In this document: positions 33,008 to 41,556 of the stretch, piece after piece | How the letters are laid out: each line of letters starts with the position of its first letter | How positions within the stretch are numbered: the first letter of the stretch is position 1 | Notes under the pieces: generated by a model | Database searches by the model: none | The model's input: the letters and a program-made list of their open reading frames with translations, nothing else | Told to the model about the DNA's origin: nothing | Translations under genes and position numbers: made by a program | Source: Fibrobacterota bacterium | GTDB lineage: Bacteria > Fibrobacterota > Fibrobacteria > UBA11236 | Direction of reading: 5' to 3' | Assembly (NCBI GenBank): GCA_019509785.1 | Contig: JAEKLQ010000029.1 | Coordinates: 36,874-100,873 of the forward strand | Length of the DNA stretch: 64,000 nt

Positions 33008-34336
33008 ATGATGGTGCGCGTGATCGGCGGCGGATTGGCCGGATGCGAAGCGAGCTTGCAGCTTGCCGATTCCGGCGTGGACGTGGAGTTGTGGGAAATG
33101 CGTCCCCGGGTCTCCACGCCCGCCCATAAGACCGGCAACCTGGCCGAACTGGTTTGCTCCAACTCCTTCAAGGGCCTGGCACTGACGTCCGCCCATGGGC
33201 TCTTCAAGGCCGAGCTCAGGCGCATGGGCTCGCGCCTCATCGCCCTCGCGGAAACCGCCCGCGTGCCCGCGGGGGAAAGCCTAGCCATCGATCGCGAAGT
33301 CTTCTCGGCCGCGGTGGAAGGCGCCATCGCCGCCCATCCCCGCATCCGCCTGGTGAGGGAGGAGGCGATTCACCTCGATCCGGCCCAGCCCACCTTGGTG
33401 GCCACCGGTCCCCTCAGCTCGCAAAACCTCACCCAGGCCCTATTCGCATTGATCGGATCGGAGCGGTTGTACTTCTTCGATTCCATCGCCCCCGTGGTCG
33501 AGATCGATAGCCTGGATCTTGAGCAAACCTTCGCGAAGAACCGGTGGGATAAGGGCCAGGAGCCCGACTTCCTGAACTGCCCCTTGGATAAGGAAACCTA
33601 TTTCGCTTTCGTGGAGGCGCTCTGCCAGGCGGATTCCGTGGAGCCCAAGCCCTTCGAGAAGGGACAGCTTTTCGAAGGCTGTCTGCCGGTGGAGGAGATG
33701 GCCCGCCGCGGGAAGGAAACCTTGCGCTACGGGCCCATGCGGCCGATCGGCTTGCGCGATCCGCGTTCCGGCAAAACGCCCTTCGCGGTGATCCAATTGC
33801 GCGCGGAGAACCGCCAGCGCAGCCTGTACAACCTGGTGGGTTTCCAGACCCGGCTCAAATGGGGCACCCAGAAAGCCCTCTTCTCGTTGGTGCCGGCTCT
33901 GAAAGACGCCGCCTTCGCGCGCTTCGGCGCCATGCATCGCAATACTTTCCTGAACGCGCCCCAGGTGCTGGAGCAATCCTTGCGAATCAAGGGAACACGC
34001 ATCTTCTGCGCCGGCCAATTGACCGGGGCGGAAGGCTACACCGAAGCCATCGGCACCGGGATGTTCGCCGCCTCCCAGATGCTGGCCGATTTCCGCGGGG
34101 AGCCCCTCGTTTGGCCCGAGGCCACCTGCCTCGGGGCCCTGACGCGGCATCTTACCGATCCCAATCCCGATTACCAGCCCATGAACTTCAACTTCGGCTT
34201 GTTGCCGCGGGCCGAAACGGCGCATAAGAAGGATCGCAAGGCCGCGCAGATCGCCGAATGCCAGTCGGCATGGGAGCGATTCTCGCCTTTCCCCGATCGG
34301 GTCGCGGCCTCCGCGCCACCGGTTTTAGCCATTTGA
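33008..34336 (+). CDS. trmFO: tRNA (uracil-5-)-methyltransferase TrmFO
   Basis: TrmFO uses methylene-tetrahydrofolate and FAD to make m5U54 in the T loop of tRNA. The 442-residue protein has the dinucleotide fold GGGLAGCEA (residues 7-15), WEMRP, the SNSFKGLALTSAHGLFKAE block and CAGQLTGAEGYTEAIGTGM near the FAD contact. The start ATG at 33008 is followed by a second Met. It lies in one direction with the Smg-like gene and the bacilliredoxin-type gene. Confidence 0.95.
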   Translation: MMVRVIGGGLAGCEASLQLADSGVDVELWEMRPRVSTPAHKTGNLAELVCSNSFKGLALTSAHGLFKAELRRMGSRLIALAETARVPAGESLAIDREVFSAAVEGAIAAHPRIRLVREEAIHLDPAQPTLVATGPLSSQNLTQALFALIGSERLYFFDSIAPVVEIDSLDLEQTFAKNRWDKGQEPDFLNCPLDKETYFAFVEALCQADSVEPKPFEKGQLFEGCLPVEEMARRGKETLRYGPMRPIGLRDPRSGKTPFAVIQLRAENRQRSLYNLVGFQTRLKWGTQKALFSLVPALKDAAFARFGAMHRNTFLNAPQVLEQSLRIKGTRIFCAGQLTGAEGYTEAIGTGMFAASQMLADFRGEPLVWPEATCLGALTRHLTDPNPDYQPMNFNFGLLPRAETAHKKDRKAAQIAECQSAWERFSPFPDRVAASAPPVLAI

Positions 34337-34345
34337 GGGGCAAGG

Positions 34346-34366
34346 GGTTACCGCTAAGGGGTAACC
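34346..34366. terminator. Candidate hairpin after trmFO
   Basis: GGTTACC (34346-34352), loop GCTAAGG and GGTAACC (34360-34366) make a 7-bp perfect stem 9 nt after the trmFO stop. There is no U-run, so it may be a weak attenuator or an mRNA-end hairpin instead of a true intrinsic terminator. Confidence 0.35.
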
Positions 34367-34493
34367 TACGGGAAACGGGTTCCGGGAACGGGATCGCGCG
34401 GCGGTTTACCCGGGCATTTCGTATTTTATTCGGCAAGAGCAACAGGAGCCCAGGCGCCGGTACGCGGCGCACGGGCGGAAAAGGACGAACGTT

Positions 34494-34910
34494 ATGATGT
34501 ACGATGAAATGATGGTGGCCCCCATGCGGGCCGAGCTGACGGATTTGGGAATCAAGGAAACCCGCACGGCTTCCGAAGTCGATCAGGTCCTGAAGGAAGG
34601 CCAAGGCACGGTCCTGGTGGTGGTCAATTCCGTCTGCGGCTGCGCCGCCGCCAACGCCCGCCCGGCCGTGAACATCGCCATGCAGCATTCCAAGTTGCCG
34701 GAGAAATCCATCACCGTATTCGCCGGCAACGATGCCGAGGCCACCGCCCGCGCCCGTTCCTACTTCGTGGGCTATCAGCCTTCGTCCCCCCAGATCGCCT
34801 TGATCAAGGACGGCGAGGTCGCCTTCATGCTGGAACGCCATAACATCGCGGGCCGCAGCGCGGAGGATATCGCCGCCGAATTGACGGAAGCCTTCGATCA
34901 ACATTGCTGA
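34494..34910 (+). CDS. Bacilliredoxin BrxA/BrxB (YphP/YqiW family)
   Basis: This 138-residue protein has the family Cys-Gly-Cys motif (Cys48-Gly-Cys50 in NSVCGCAAANARP). In Bacillus such proteins remove bacillithiol from proteins. The presence here implies either a bacillithiol-like low-molecular-weight thiol or another thiol system, and neither is shown in the window. It follows trmFO after 157 nt. TATTTT near 34420 is a possible -10. Start context is AAAAGGACGAACGTT-ATG. Confidence 0.85.
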   Translation: MMYDEMMVAPMRAELTDLGIKETRTASEVDQVLKEGQGTVLVVVNSVCGCAAANARPAVNIAMQHSKLPEKSITVFAGNDAEATARARSYFVGYQPSSPQIALIKDGEVAFMLERHNIAGRSAEDIAAELTEAFDQHC

Positions 34911-34952
34911 AGGTCGTCGGCGCTGACCGGCCTCAGCGCTGTGGACGGGCGT

Positions 34953-35573
34953 TCATAACAACGCCGCGCGGACGACGGGACGCAATGCGGGGAAATCCAT
35001 CTGCATGCGTTCCTTCATCTGGGCCAGCGACAAGCGGCCCTCCCCCGCTTCTTCGGTAATCACCCGCACTTCCCACCCCGTCTTTCCGCTGCGGCGCAGG
35101 TACCGGTGGAAGCCGGCGCCTTCCCAGGCCAAGGCCTTGGCCTCGTAACGACGGAACAATTCCTCCTTCTGGGCCGGTTCGAATACATCCTTGTCCCCGG
35201 ACAGGATGGCTCCGGAAATCACGCGCCGAGGCTCGGGGAAAGGCCGGCGCGGACGGAACAGCGGGGGCTTGTCGGCATCGAAATCCCATTCGATGCCCGG
35301 ATCGGCCAGCACGATATCGCCTACGCGGAGAGCGGGGTCCAGGGCGGTGGCCGAACCGAGTAGCATCACCAGGCGCGGATCCAGGGCATCGGAAAGGCTT
35401 TGGCAGCCGAGGGCGGCTTCCACCTTGCCTTGGCCGCATACGGCCATGCGCCATTCCGGTTCCGCGGGGATAACGAATACGCGTTGCCCGCGGATTTTTT
35501 CTTCGCTTCGTCCCTGGGTGCCCCCCAGGAACGCGTCCAACTCCGCCTGGAACGGGAAGATGAGTAGGATCAA
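34953..35573 (-). CDS. Purine nucleoside phosphorylase/nucleosidase-family protein
   Basis: This 206-residue protein has the PNP/MTAN family pattern: VCGQGKVEAALGCQ, LLGSATALDPALRVGDIV and a substrate region with EGAGFHRYLRR. Family members split or phosphorolyse nucleosides. Members of about this size include MTA/SAH nucleosidase and futalosine hydrolase (MqnB). With a menaquinone trio elsewhere in the window, MqnB is an attractive but unproven option. The start overlaps ridA by 4 nt. Confidence 0.65.
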   Translation of the reverse strand: MILLIFPFQAELDAFLGGTQGRSEEKIRGQRVFVIPAEPEWRMAVCGQGKVEAALGCQSLSDALDPRLVMLLGSATALDPALRVGDIVLADPGIEWDFDADKPPLFRPRRPFPEPRRVISGAILSGDKDVFEPAQKEELFRRYEAKALAWEGAGFHRYLRRSGKTGWEVRVITEEAGEGRLSLAQMKERMQMDFPALRPVVRAALL

Positions 35574-36079
35574 TCCGCGACCGCCGTTCCCTCGGCCATC
35601 GTTCTCTCGTTGCCCGGGGTCTCGGCAGCCACTTCGAAGACGGTTTCCAACTCTACCGCCGAGTTGAGCGGCAGGGCGCTCACGCCCACGGCCGCGCGGG
35701 CATGGGCCCCCGCTTCCCCGAAGATCTCCTTCGCCAGTTCGGAGGCCCCGTTGAGGACCTGGGGCTGATCGGCGAATCCTTCCGCGCTTTGGACGAAGCC
35801 GCCCAGACGTACCACGCGGGTTACCTGGGCCGGATCGGCCGCGTAGGCGAGGGCGGCCAGGGCATTCAGGAAACAGAGGCGCGCGGCGGCGCGGGCTTCA
35901 TCCAGGCCCACGTCCCGCCCTACCTTGCCGGCGCAGGTAAGCTTGCCCTCGCGGATCGGCAATTGCCCGGCCACGAAGACGAGGTTGCCGCTACGGACCG
36001 CGGGGACATAAGATCCTTGCGGCTTGGGAACGGGCGGGAGGACGAGACCCAGGGTAGTGAGGCGGGCGGTGATATCCAT
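35570..36079 (-). CDS. RidA-family enamine/imine deaminase
   Basis: RidA hydrolyses reactive 2-aminoacrylate and related enamines. The 169-residue protein has the YjgF-type strand pattern and the substrate-binding Arg in HARAAVGVSALPLNSAVELE. The N-terminal helix-containing part and a C-terminal tail of about 20 residues make it slightly longer than E. coli RidA. It is divergent from the TatD gene and overlaps the following nucleosidase gene. Confidence 0.85.
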   Translation of the reverse strand: MDITARLTTLGLVLPPVPKPQGSYVPAVRSGNLVFVAGQLPIREGKLTCAGKVGRDVGLDEARAAARLCFLNALAALAYAADPAQVTRVVRLGGFVQSAEGFADQPQVLNGASELAKEIFGEAGAHARAAVGVSALPLNSAVELETVFEVAAETPGNERTMAEGTAVAD

Positions 36080-36086
36080 GGTCGGA

Positions 36087-36094
36087 AATATATC
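36087..36094. promoter_or_regulatory. Back-to-back -10 elements of ridA-like and tatD-like genes
   Basis: The 23-nt gap between divergent ATGs (36079 and 36103) holds only one AT-rich run. It reads TATATT on the minus strand (36092-36087, 7 nt before the ridA-like ATG) and TATATC on the plus strand (36089-36094, 8 nt before the tatD-like ATG). No clear -35 is seen. Both transcripts would be leaderless or nearly so. Confidence 0.55.
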
Positions 36095-36102
36095 TTTCCC
36101 CC

Positions 36103-36882
36103 ATGCGGTATATCGATACGCACTGCCATATGGACAGCATCTTGGCCAAGCTCGGAATGCCGGATTTCCCGGCTTTCAAGGCACGCTATCTGTCTCCCGA
36201 TTTCGAAGCTTGCATTACCATTTCCTGCGATCCCGACTCCATCGAAGCCGCCTTGGCCCTTATGGAGGTCCCCGAAGTCTATGGCGCTTTCGGCATCCAT
36301 CCCCATGACGCCAAGGCCTATGATTACGCCCTGGAAGCCAAGCTCTGCGCGGCCCTGACCCATCCTAAAGCGGTGGCATGGGGAGAAATCGGGCTGGATT
36401 ACCACTACGACTTCTCCCCCCGGGAGGTACAGCGGGAGGCGTTCGCGCGCCAGATTAGAAAAGGGGTTTCCTTGGGCAAGCCGCTCATCATCCATACCCG
36501 CGAGGCCGAGGCGGATACCCTGGAAATCCTGGAACGGGAAGCCCCCCGGGACTGGCGCATCCACGTGCATTGCTTCACGTCTTCGCCGGGGATGGCGGAA
36601 CGCTTGTTGGCCCACTTTCCGAACCTGTGCCTGGGGCTGACGGGCATCGTGACCTTTAAGAACGCGCAGGACCTGCAAGCGGTGGCGCGCGCGACCCCGT
36701 TGGATCGCCTTCTCCTCGAGACCGACGGGCCCTACCTGGCCCCCGTCCCCCATCGCGGTCAACCGGCCCACCCCGGGCACATTCCGCTCATCGCGGCCAA
36801 GATCGCCGAGTTGAAGGGAACGTCGTTGGATTCGGTATACGCGGCGGCCAGGGAGAATACCCGGAAGGTCTACGGGATCTGA
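36103..36882 (+). CDS. TatD-family metal-dependent DNase
   Basis: This 259-residue TIM-barrel hydrolase shows the family motifs IDTHCHMD (metal His pair), GEIGLDYHYDFSP (metal Glu), PLIIHTREAEADT, HVHCFTSS and LLLETDGPYLAP (metal Asp). TatD proteins are 3'-to-5' exonucleases implicated in DNA repair. The gene stands alone, divergent from the RidA-type gene and convergent with a coiled-coil lipoprotein. Confidence 0.92.
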   Translation: MRYIDTHCHMDSILAKLGMPDFPAFKARYLSPDFEACITISCDPDSIEAALALMEVPEVYGAFGIHPHDAKAYDYALEAKLCAALTHPKAVAWGEIGLDYHYDFSPREVQREAFARQIRKGVSLGKPLIIHTREAEADTLEILEREAPRDWRIHVHCFTSSPGMAERLLAHFPNLCLGLTGIVTFKNAQDLQAVARATPLDRLLLETDGPYLAPVPHRGQPAHPGHIPLIAAKIAELKGTSLDSVYAAARENTRKVYGI

Positions 36883-36921
36883 GAGAGCGACGGCCGCTTC
36901 CGTTAGCGGTCGGTACGGGAG

Positions 36922-37329
36922 CTAAGGGGTTTCGAACTCCTGCTGTTCGTCCTTGCCTTCGTTTTCCTTGACCTCTTTGTCGATCATCTGCTTCTCGATG
37001 CGCTCCTGGACGATCTTCTGATCCCATTCCCGGAAGGATTGATCCAGGGATTTGCGCTTTTCCACGATGTCCTCATCGAGATCGATCAGCTTTTTATGGA
37101 CCTCGTCGCGTTCCTTGATCAGGCGCGGCTCGTCCGGGTGCTCTTCCAGGTTATTCAATACGATGATGTATTCGGTTTCCAGGCTATGCCGCTTGTCTTC
37201 CAGGTGCGCGATGGCGAGCTGCTCCTGGTTGATGCGGTTGCCGTATTCGGTGAAGGCGCATCCGGCGCAGGCGACGAGCGACGCGCAGGCCATGGCAAGG
37301 CGCTTAATACTCGTAAATGTCTTCTTCAT
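36922..37329 (-). CDS. Coiled-coil lipoprotein
   Basis: This 135-residue protein has a lipoprotein signal (ACASLVACAGC) and then a highly charged helical region (about residues 28-135) that is mostly coiled coil. Its start overlaps the end of the upstream 305-residue gene by 26 nt. An internal Met near the signal could shorten it and remove that overlap. No family is recognised. Confidence 0.6.
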   Translation of the reverse strand: MKKTFTSIKRLAMACASLVACAGCAFTEYGNRINQEQLAIAHLEDKRHSLETEYIIVLNNLEEHPDEPRLIKERDEVHKKLIDLDEDIVEKRKSLDQSFREWDQKIVQERIEKQMIDKEVKENEGKDEQQEFETP

Positions 37330-38221
37330 ACCGGTAGAGATGGACCGGAACCGAGGCCTTTTCGGACTTGTACTCCAGGGTCAGATCCGAACCTTCCGAC
37401 TTGGACTGGAAGCAGGGCAGGCCGGTCTTGCGCTCCACCGAGTATTGCAGGATGCCTTGGATTACGGAGGGTCCCCAGCTGTACTTGCGGTATTTCCGGT
37501 TCTGGATGTTCGAGAAAAAGAATTGCTCCATCAGCAAGGACAGGGAATCGGTGCGGTGGTAATAGAGGGAATAGTCCAGGCAATTCAGCTTGAGGCGGGG
37601 ACGGGGGCCATCGAAACGGGCCGAGTCGAGATGCAGCGTCTCCAGGGTTTTGTTGATGGCTTCCACGGGCATGGCCTGCTTGGCTTCGAGCTTGACCCCG
37701 GCGGGAAGGAATCGCTCCATCCGCCACCAGTCGCGCCAGCCCGCCTTGTACTTCGTCGTATCCGAGGCCAACAGCAATTGCTTGCGGAAATCCTCTTTCT
37801 GTTGAATGCGCGACAGCACCGGCTTCAGGGAATCATAACCGACGATGCGCACGGGAATCATGCCCGAATCCAGCGTCAGGGACAAATCCACCTTTTTCTC
37901 CAGCTCGTGGGGCATGGAAAGCTTGTGGTAGCCGCGCGCGATCATGGTATCGAGCTTGCGATTCAGCGTAAAGCCAGCGCCTGCGCGTTTCAGATCGTAG
38001 GACAAGGTGGACGTGAAAATAGTGCCTTCGATCTCCTTTTCCTCATCCAGCTTGGAAGAGTAGGTGCCCAAATGGAAAACCCGGAAATGGGCGCTGTCCG
38101 GGGTTTTGGGGGAGTAAACGGCCGTACGCTCGCAGTGGAAGAGACCTAGGGCCAGAAGGGCCAAGGCCGCCTTCCGGGCGCGATCAGCGCCAAGTCCCGC
38201 GCCGGCATTCAGAATCGTCAT
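37304..38221 (-). CDS. Envelope protein of unknown function
   Basis: This 305-residue protein has a hydrophobic N-terminal signal (AALALLALGLFHC) with a non-canonical lipobox. The rest is beta-rich with long charged segments (KKVDLSLTLDSGMIPVRIVG, FFFSNIQNRKYRKYS). GGAAGGGAC lies before the ATG at 38221 and TATATT about 20 nt earlier, which together support this start over the longer frame. It follows the Nudix gene by 32 nt. No family is recognised. Confidence 0.5.
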   Translation of the reverse strand: MTILNAGAGLGADRARKAALALLALGLFHCERTAVYSPKTPDSAHFRVFHLGTYSSKLDEEKEIEGTIFTSTLSYDLKRAGAGFTLNRKLDTMIARGYHKLSMPHELEKKVDLSLTLDSGMIPVRIVGYDSLKPVLSRIQQKEDFRKQLLLASDTTKYKAGWRDWWRMERFLPAGVKLEAKQAMPVEAINKTLETLHLDSARFDGPRPRLKLNCLDYSLYYHRTDSLSLLMEQFFFSNIQNRKYRKYSWGPSVIQGILQYSVERKTGLPCFQSKSEGSDLTLEYKSEKASVPVHLYRYEEDIYEY

Positions 38222-38253
38222 TACGTCCCTTCCGTTCCATCCAAATATAATCA

Positions 38254-38703
38254 TCAGGGCTTCCGCTCGCGCTGCGGCCAAATGCCGAAGTGGTCCAAAT
38301 CATAGTCCACCCCGGGCATGATGTCGAGCCGCGCGTAGGCCTCCCGTCCCACCCATGCGTATTCGACATGCTCGCGGCTCAGGCTTATGTTGCCGTCCAC
38401 CCAGAGCGCTTGCCAAAGGTGGATCCAGCCGCCGTACCCGCCGATGGCCTTGAGGGTTTCCGGACCGCGGACCATGCGCAGCCTTACGTCGCGGCCGAGT
38501 TCCTCCTGCAATTCGCGGCGCAAGGCTTGGCGCGGCGTCTCGCCTGCCTCCATGCCTCCCCCGGCGAGGCCCCAACGGCCCGGCCAGCGGACGAGATAAG
38601 GAGCGCGACGCAGCAACAGCATGTCTCCCTCGGCGTTGAAGATGAGGGCCGCCGCGAATTCCCGGGGATGTTCCGCCCTATTCTTGCCTTTCCCGCCTGT
38701 CAT
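38254..38703 (-). CDS. Nudix hydrolase
   Basis: This 149-residue protein carries the complete Nudix box GGGMEAGETPRQALRRELQE plus ELGRDV (residues 48-73), which binds the metal for pyrophosphate cleavage. The substrate is unknown; MutT-like nucleotide sanitising is possible. It overlaps the miaA stop by 4 nt in a run of co-directional genes (ATP-grasp, miaA, nudix, envelope protein, lipoprotein). Confidence 0.9.
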   Translation of the reverse strand: MTGGKGKNRAEHPREFAAALIFNAEGDMLLLRRAPYLVRWPGRWGLAGGGMEAGETPRQALRRELQEELGRDVRLRMVRGPETLKAIGGYGGWIHLWQALWVDGNISLSREHVEYAWVGREAYARLDIMPGVDYDLDHFGIWPQRERKP

Positions 38704-39617
38704 GCCTTTCCCCTATCGCTTGTCCGCCCCCAAAGCGCGAGGACTTCCGCCGCCGTGATCCCAGCGGGGATGGATTCCACCGGCACTCCGCGCTTCGGCA
38801 TGCCCCGGAACCAAGTCTCCTGGCGCTTCGCCAGCATATGGATCTCATGGCGCAGGTCGGCTATCATGGTTTCATGATCCTTCTTCCCCGCCAGGTAGGC
38901 GGCGATTTCCCGGTACTCCATCCCCAACACGTCCATGCGGGCGGGCGGGATTCCCATGGCGAGCAAGCCTTCGACTTCCCCGATCATACCGGCGCGCAAA
39001 CGCGTCTCCAGGCGGCCGTCGATGCGGGCCCGCAGGGAGGACCGGTCCATTTCCGTCACGAAGACGCGGTAATCCCAGTCGATGCGGGGTTCGCGGCTGA
39101 AGGAGGCTTCCCCCGGCGCCGCGGCGATTTCCAATCCGCGCAGGATGCGCTTGCGGCTGGTCATATCGGTGCGGCCGGCTAACTCAGGTGACGCAGCGCG
39201 GAGGCGCACTTCCAGTTCCTCACGCGAGAACGGCGCCAGGGACGCCCGCAAGCCGGGATTCTCGGGGACGTTGGCAATGCGGAAGCGGCGTAGGACGGCC
39301 TCCAGGTACATCCCGGTCCCGCCAGCCATCACCGCCACGTCCTTACCGGCATCGGCCAATTCCTCCAAGGCCGCATAGCAAGCCTCCTGGTATTGAAACA
39401 AACTAAATGCCACGCGGGGATCGGCAATGTCGATCAACCGATAAGGCACGGGGAAGCGGGCGTATTCTTCCAAGTCTTTGCCTGTCCCCAGATCCAAGCC
39501 GCGATAGACCTGCCGGGAATCGACCGAGACCACCGAGGTGCCTAGTCTATGGGCCAGTTCCGCCGCCAGCGCGGTCTTACCCGTGGCTGTGGGGCCGGTG
39601 ATGACCAGCAACCTCAT
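38700..39617 (-). CDS. miaA: tRNA dimethylallyltransferase MiaA
   Basis: MiaA adds dimethylallyl to A37 of tRNAs reading UNN codons. The 305-residue sequence has the P-loop GPTATGKT (residues 7-14), the SVDSRQVYRGLDLGTGK block, GGTGMYLEAVL and the C-terminal KRQETWFRG. The length is typical. It overlaps the neighbouring genes on both sides by 4 nt, indicating translational coupling. Confidence 0.95.
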   Translation of the reverse strand: MRLLVITGPTATGKTALAAELAHRLGTSVVSVDSRQVYRGLDLGTGKDLEEYARFPVPYRLIDIADPRVAFSLFQYQEACYAALEELADAGKDVAVMAGGTGMYLEAVLRRFRIANVPENPGLRASLAPFSREELEVRLRAASPELAGRTDMTSRKRILRGLEIAAAPGEASFSREPRIDWDYRVFVTEMDRSSLRARIDGRLETRLRAGMIGEVEGLLAMGIPPARMDVLGMEYREIAAYLAGKKDHETMIADLRHEIHMLAKRQETWFRGMPKRGVPVESIPAGITAAEVLALWGRTSDRGKA

Positions 39618-40855
39618 GGCGCCCGCCCTAGCTCAAGATCGAACGCCGATTGCAAAGATTCCAAGCCCGACGCATCCGCCGCCACCAAGGCGAAACCAAC
39701 GCGTTTGGGCTTCGCGTCCGGCCCATCCTCCCGGAAGAGCGGGGAAACCGCCAAGATACCTTCCCTCTTTTCCGGATCGAAGGCCGCGGAGCCGAGGCGG
39801 GTCTCCAAGTCGTCGTAGCTTGCGGGCATCCGCAGCTTGCGCGGTTTATGCCAGGACCAACGGATGAATCTACCGGGGAGACGTTGGGCCAGGCCATGGG
39901 CGGGCATGGCCATCGAGAGGCGGGCATTGATATCGACCAGCGATCGCAGGCGGAGGCCTTCCGGAGTGCGATGGACGTAGGCATCGACGCCTACCGGGCC
40001 GGCATAGCCCAGCCGCGACAGCGCTCCGGCGAGACGGGCGGAATGCTCCCGCAGTTCGTGGGCCCAGGGAGCGGGCGGCATCCGATCCGGGGCGACTTCC
40101 ACTCCGAGAAAAGCGCCGTCCCGGGAATTGCGTAAGCCATGCCCGCGGAATTCCTCGGCCGTCCCCTGGGCCGTAACCCGGAACAACATGGCCATGTCGC
40201 ATGAACGTTCATCCCAAGGTTCCAGGACGACGCGTCCATGCGCGGCGAAGAGAGGCTCAACCAAACGCAGATCGTCTTCGGACAACGGGCCGCCGGCGAG
40301 ACGGCGGTTGGCCGTGCCTGCATATCCATGATCCCCTTTAACGACCCACTTTTCCGATGGGGATCGGACAGCCAGGAAATCGGTCAAAGCCCGGACGTTT
40401 CCGATAAGATGGCCCCGGCATGTCTCCGGAAACCATTCTCGTTCCAGATCCAGGGCGAAGGCGCGGGCATTGGCGGTCCTGACGGCCGCGAGATCCGGGA
40501 CCTCGGGCGGCCGCGCATAGCGGGAGGCCAAGGCCACGGCTCGGGCGTTCCATCCGAAGGGAACGAATTCCGCCTCGGGCGTGAAGGCGGGATGCCGGAC
40601 GGTCAGCGGCAAGACCAGGCCCTTCGCTTGCATATAAGTCCGGAAATCCGGTGGCAAGGGTTGATGCAGCAATACGCTTTCATCCGGTTGCGCCGCGAAC
40701 ATGAAGTGCCAAGGCATCTCGCGCAAGTAGGCGTTGTCCGGAGATTCCATGGGCGAAGTCTCTTGGCTTGCGATCCGCTTTACCCTTACATCCCCCTTTT
40801 CATTGGCGACGCCTAAGGAAGCATCGAAATCGGTATTGACGAAGTACTCGCGCAT
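39614..40855 (-). CDS. ATP-grasp-like protein of unknown substrate
   Basis: This 413-residue protein has features of an ATP-grasp ligase. WVVKGDHGYAGTANRRL resembles the ATP-binding Lys loop, VVLEPWDERSCDMAML resembles the adenine-contact strand, and VDINARLSMAMPAHGLA has the metal-binding Asp/Asn. The first 150 residues are unlike known folds. ATP-grasp enzymes usually join a carboxylate to an amine or thiol. It overlaps miaA by 4 nt, a coupling conserved or not that I cannot judge. Confidence is limited by the absence of an exact family match. Confidence 0.6.
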   Translation of the reverse strand: MREYFVNTDFDASLGVANEKGDVRVKRIASQETSPMESPDNAYLREMPWHFMFAAQPDESVLLHQPLPPDFRTYMQAKGLVLPLTVRHPAFTPEAEFVPFGWNARAVALASRYARPPEVPDLAAVRTANARAFALDLEREWFPETCRGHLIGNVRALTDFLAVRSPSEKWVVKGDHGYAGTANRRLAGGPLSEDDLRLVEPLFAAHGRVVLEPWDERSCDMAMLFRVTAQGTAEEFRGHGLRNSRDGAFLGVEVAPDRMPPAPWAHELREHSARLAGALSRLGYAGPVGVDAYVHRTPEGLRLRSLVDINARLSMAMPAHGLAQRLPGRFIRWSWHKPRKLRMPASYDDLETRLGSAAFDPEKREGILAVSPLFREDGPDAKPKRVGFALVAADASGLESLQSAFDLELGRAP

Positions 40856-40897
40856 GCGCTAAGCGCCCCGCGATAGCGTGACCGACGCGCAATTGTT

Positions 40898-40903
40898 TAT
40901 GTT
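40898..40903 (+). promoter_or_regulatory. -10 element of the LEA14-type lipoprotein gene
   Basis: TATGTT (40898-40903) ends 6 nt before the ATG at 40910, predicting a leaderless transcript. No convincing -35 is seen at 17 nt. Confidence 0.45.
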
Positions 40904-40909
40904 ATCCCC

Positions 40910-41524
40910 ATGCGCGCCAAATCCCTTTTCGTCCCGCCCTCCCTTTCCGCCCTCTGCGCCCTGCTCCTCGCCGGATGCTTCCATCTCGGGCAAGGCGTCA
41001 AATCCTGCCGCTATCATTTCCGGAGCCTGGACTTCGCGGGCATGGATACCGAAGCTACGCATTGGAAGCTGCGCTTGGACGTCGTCAACCCCAATCCCCG
41101 CGAGGTCACCCTTACGCGCATGCGGTTTTCCCTGTTGCACGAAGCGGATACCCTGCTTTCGGGTTTGAATCCCGAACAACGCGTCGTACCCGCGGGCGAT
41201 TCCCTGCCCGTCGAGACCACCTTGGATCTCCCCAATGCCGTATTCCAACGCTTGCCGGCTGGGATCTGGACGCAAAGCGACGCCCGTTTCCGGATCGTGG
41301 CCGACGCTTATTTGCATACCTGGATGGGCGATTGGATGGTGGCCAAGGCCATCGATCAAACCGTACACGTGGACATGACCAAGCAAACCGCCCGGCTCCG
41401 GGATTTGCTGATGCAGAAGTTGTTCTCGTGGCCGCAGCATTTGCGCGAGGGCGGCATCCCCGGCCCCGACACCAACGAGCCGGCTCCGGCCTTGCCCCCG
41501 CCGGGCGCCGACGAAACGCTGTAG
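40910..41524 (+). CDS. LEA14/WHy-domain lipoprotein
   Basis: This 204-residue lipoprotein (lipobox LLAGC) has a beta-sandwich region with the LEA14-like sequence WKLRLDVVNPNPREVTLTRM. In that family an NPN motif follows a beta-strand and a second sheet ends the domain. LEA14/WHy proteins are small stress-associated structural domains of uncertain function. A Pro-rich tail ends the protein. It is divergent from the ATP-grasp gene and converges with cysM. Confidence 0.7.
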   Translation: MRAKSLFVPPSLSALCALLLAGCFHLGQGVKSCRYHFRSLDFAGMDTEATHWKLRLDVVNPNPREVTLTRMRFSLLHEADTLLSGLNPEQRVVPAGDSLPVETTLDLPNAVFQRLPAGIWTQSDARFRIVADAYLHTWMGDWMVAKAIDQTVHVDMTKQTARLRDLLMQKLFSWPQHLREGGIPGPDTNEPAPALPPPGADETL

Positions 41525-41556
41525 CGCCGTCGGGGGAATGCGCGCGGGACCCAGGC

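Noticed and set aside
34337..34493. A possible riboswitch in the 157-nt gap before the bacilliredoxin gene
   Set aside because: One 7-bp hairpin and a few GC repeats are visible, but no known aptamer pattern is recognised.
37304..38281. A longer start for the envelope protein at 38281
   Set aside because: The extra residues overlap the Nudix gene and look non-coding; GGAAGGGAC before the ATG at 38221 supports the shorter version.
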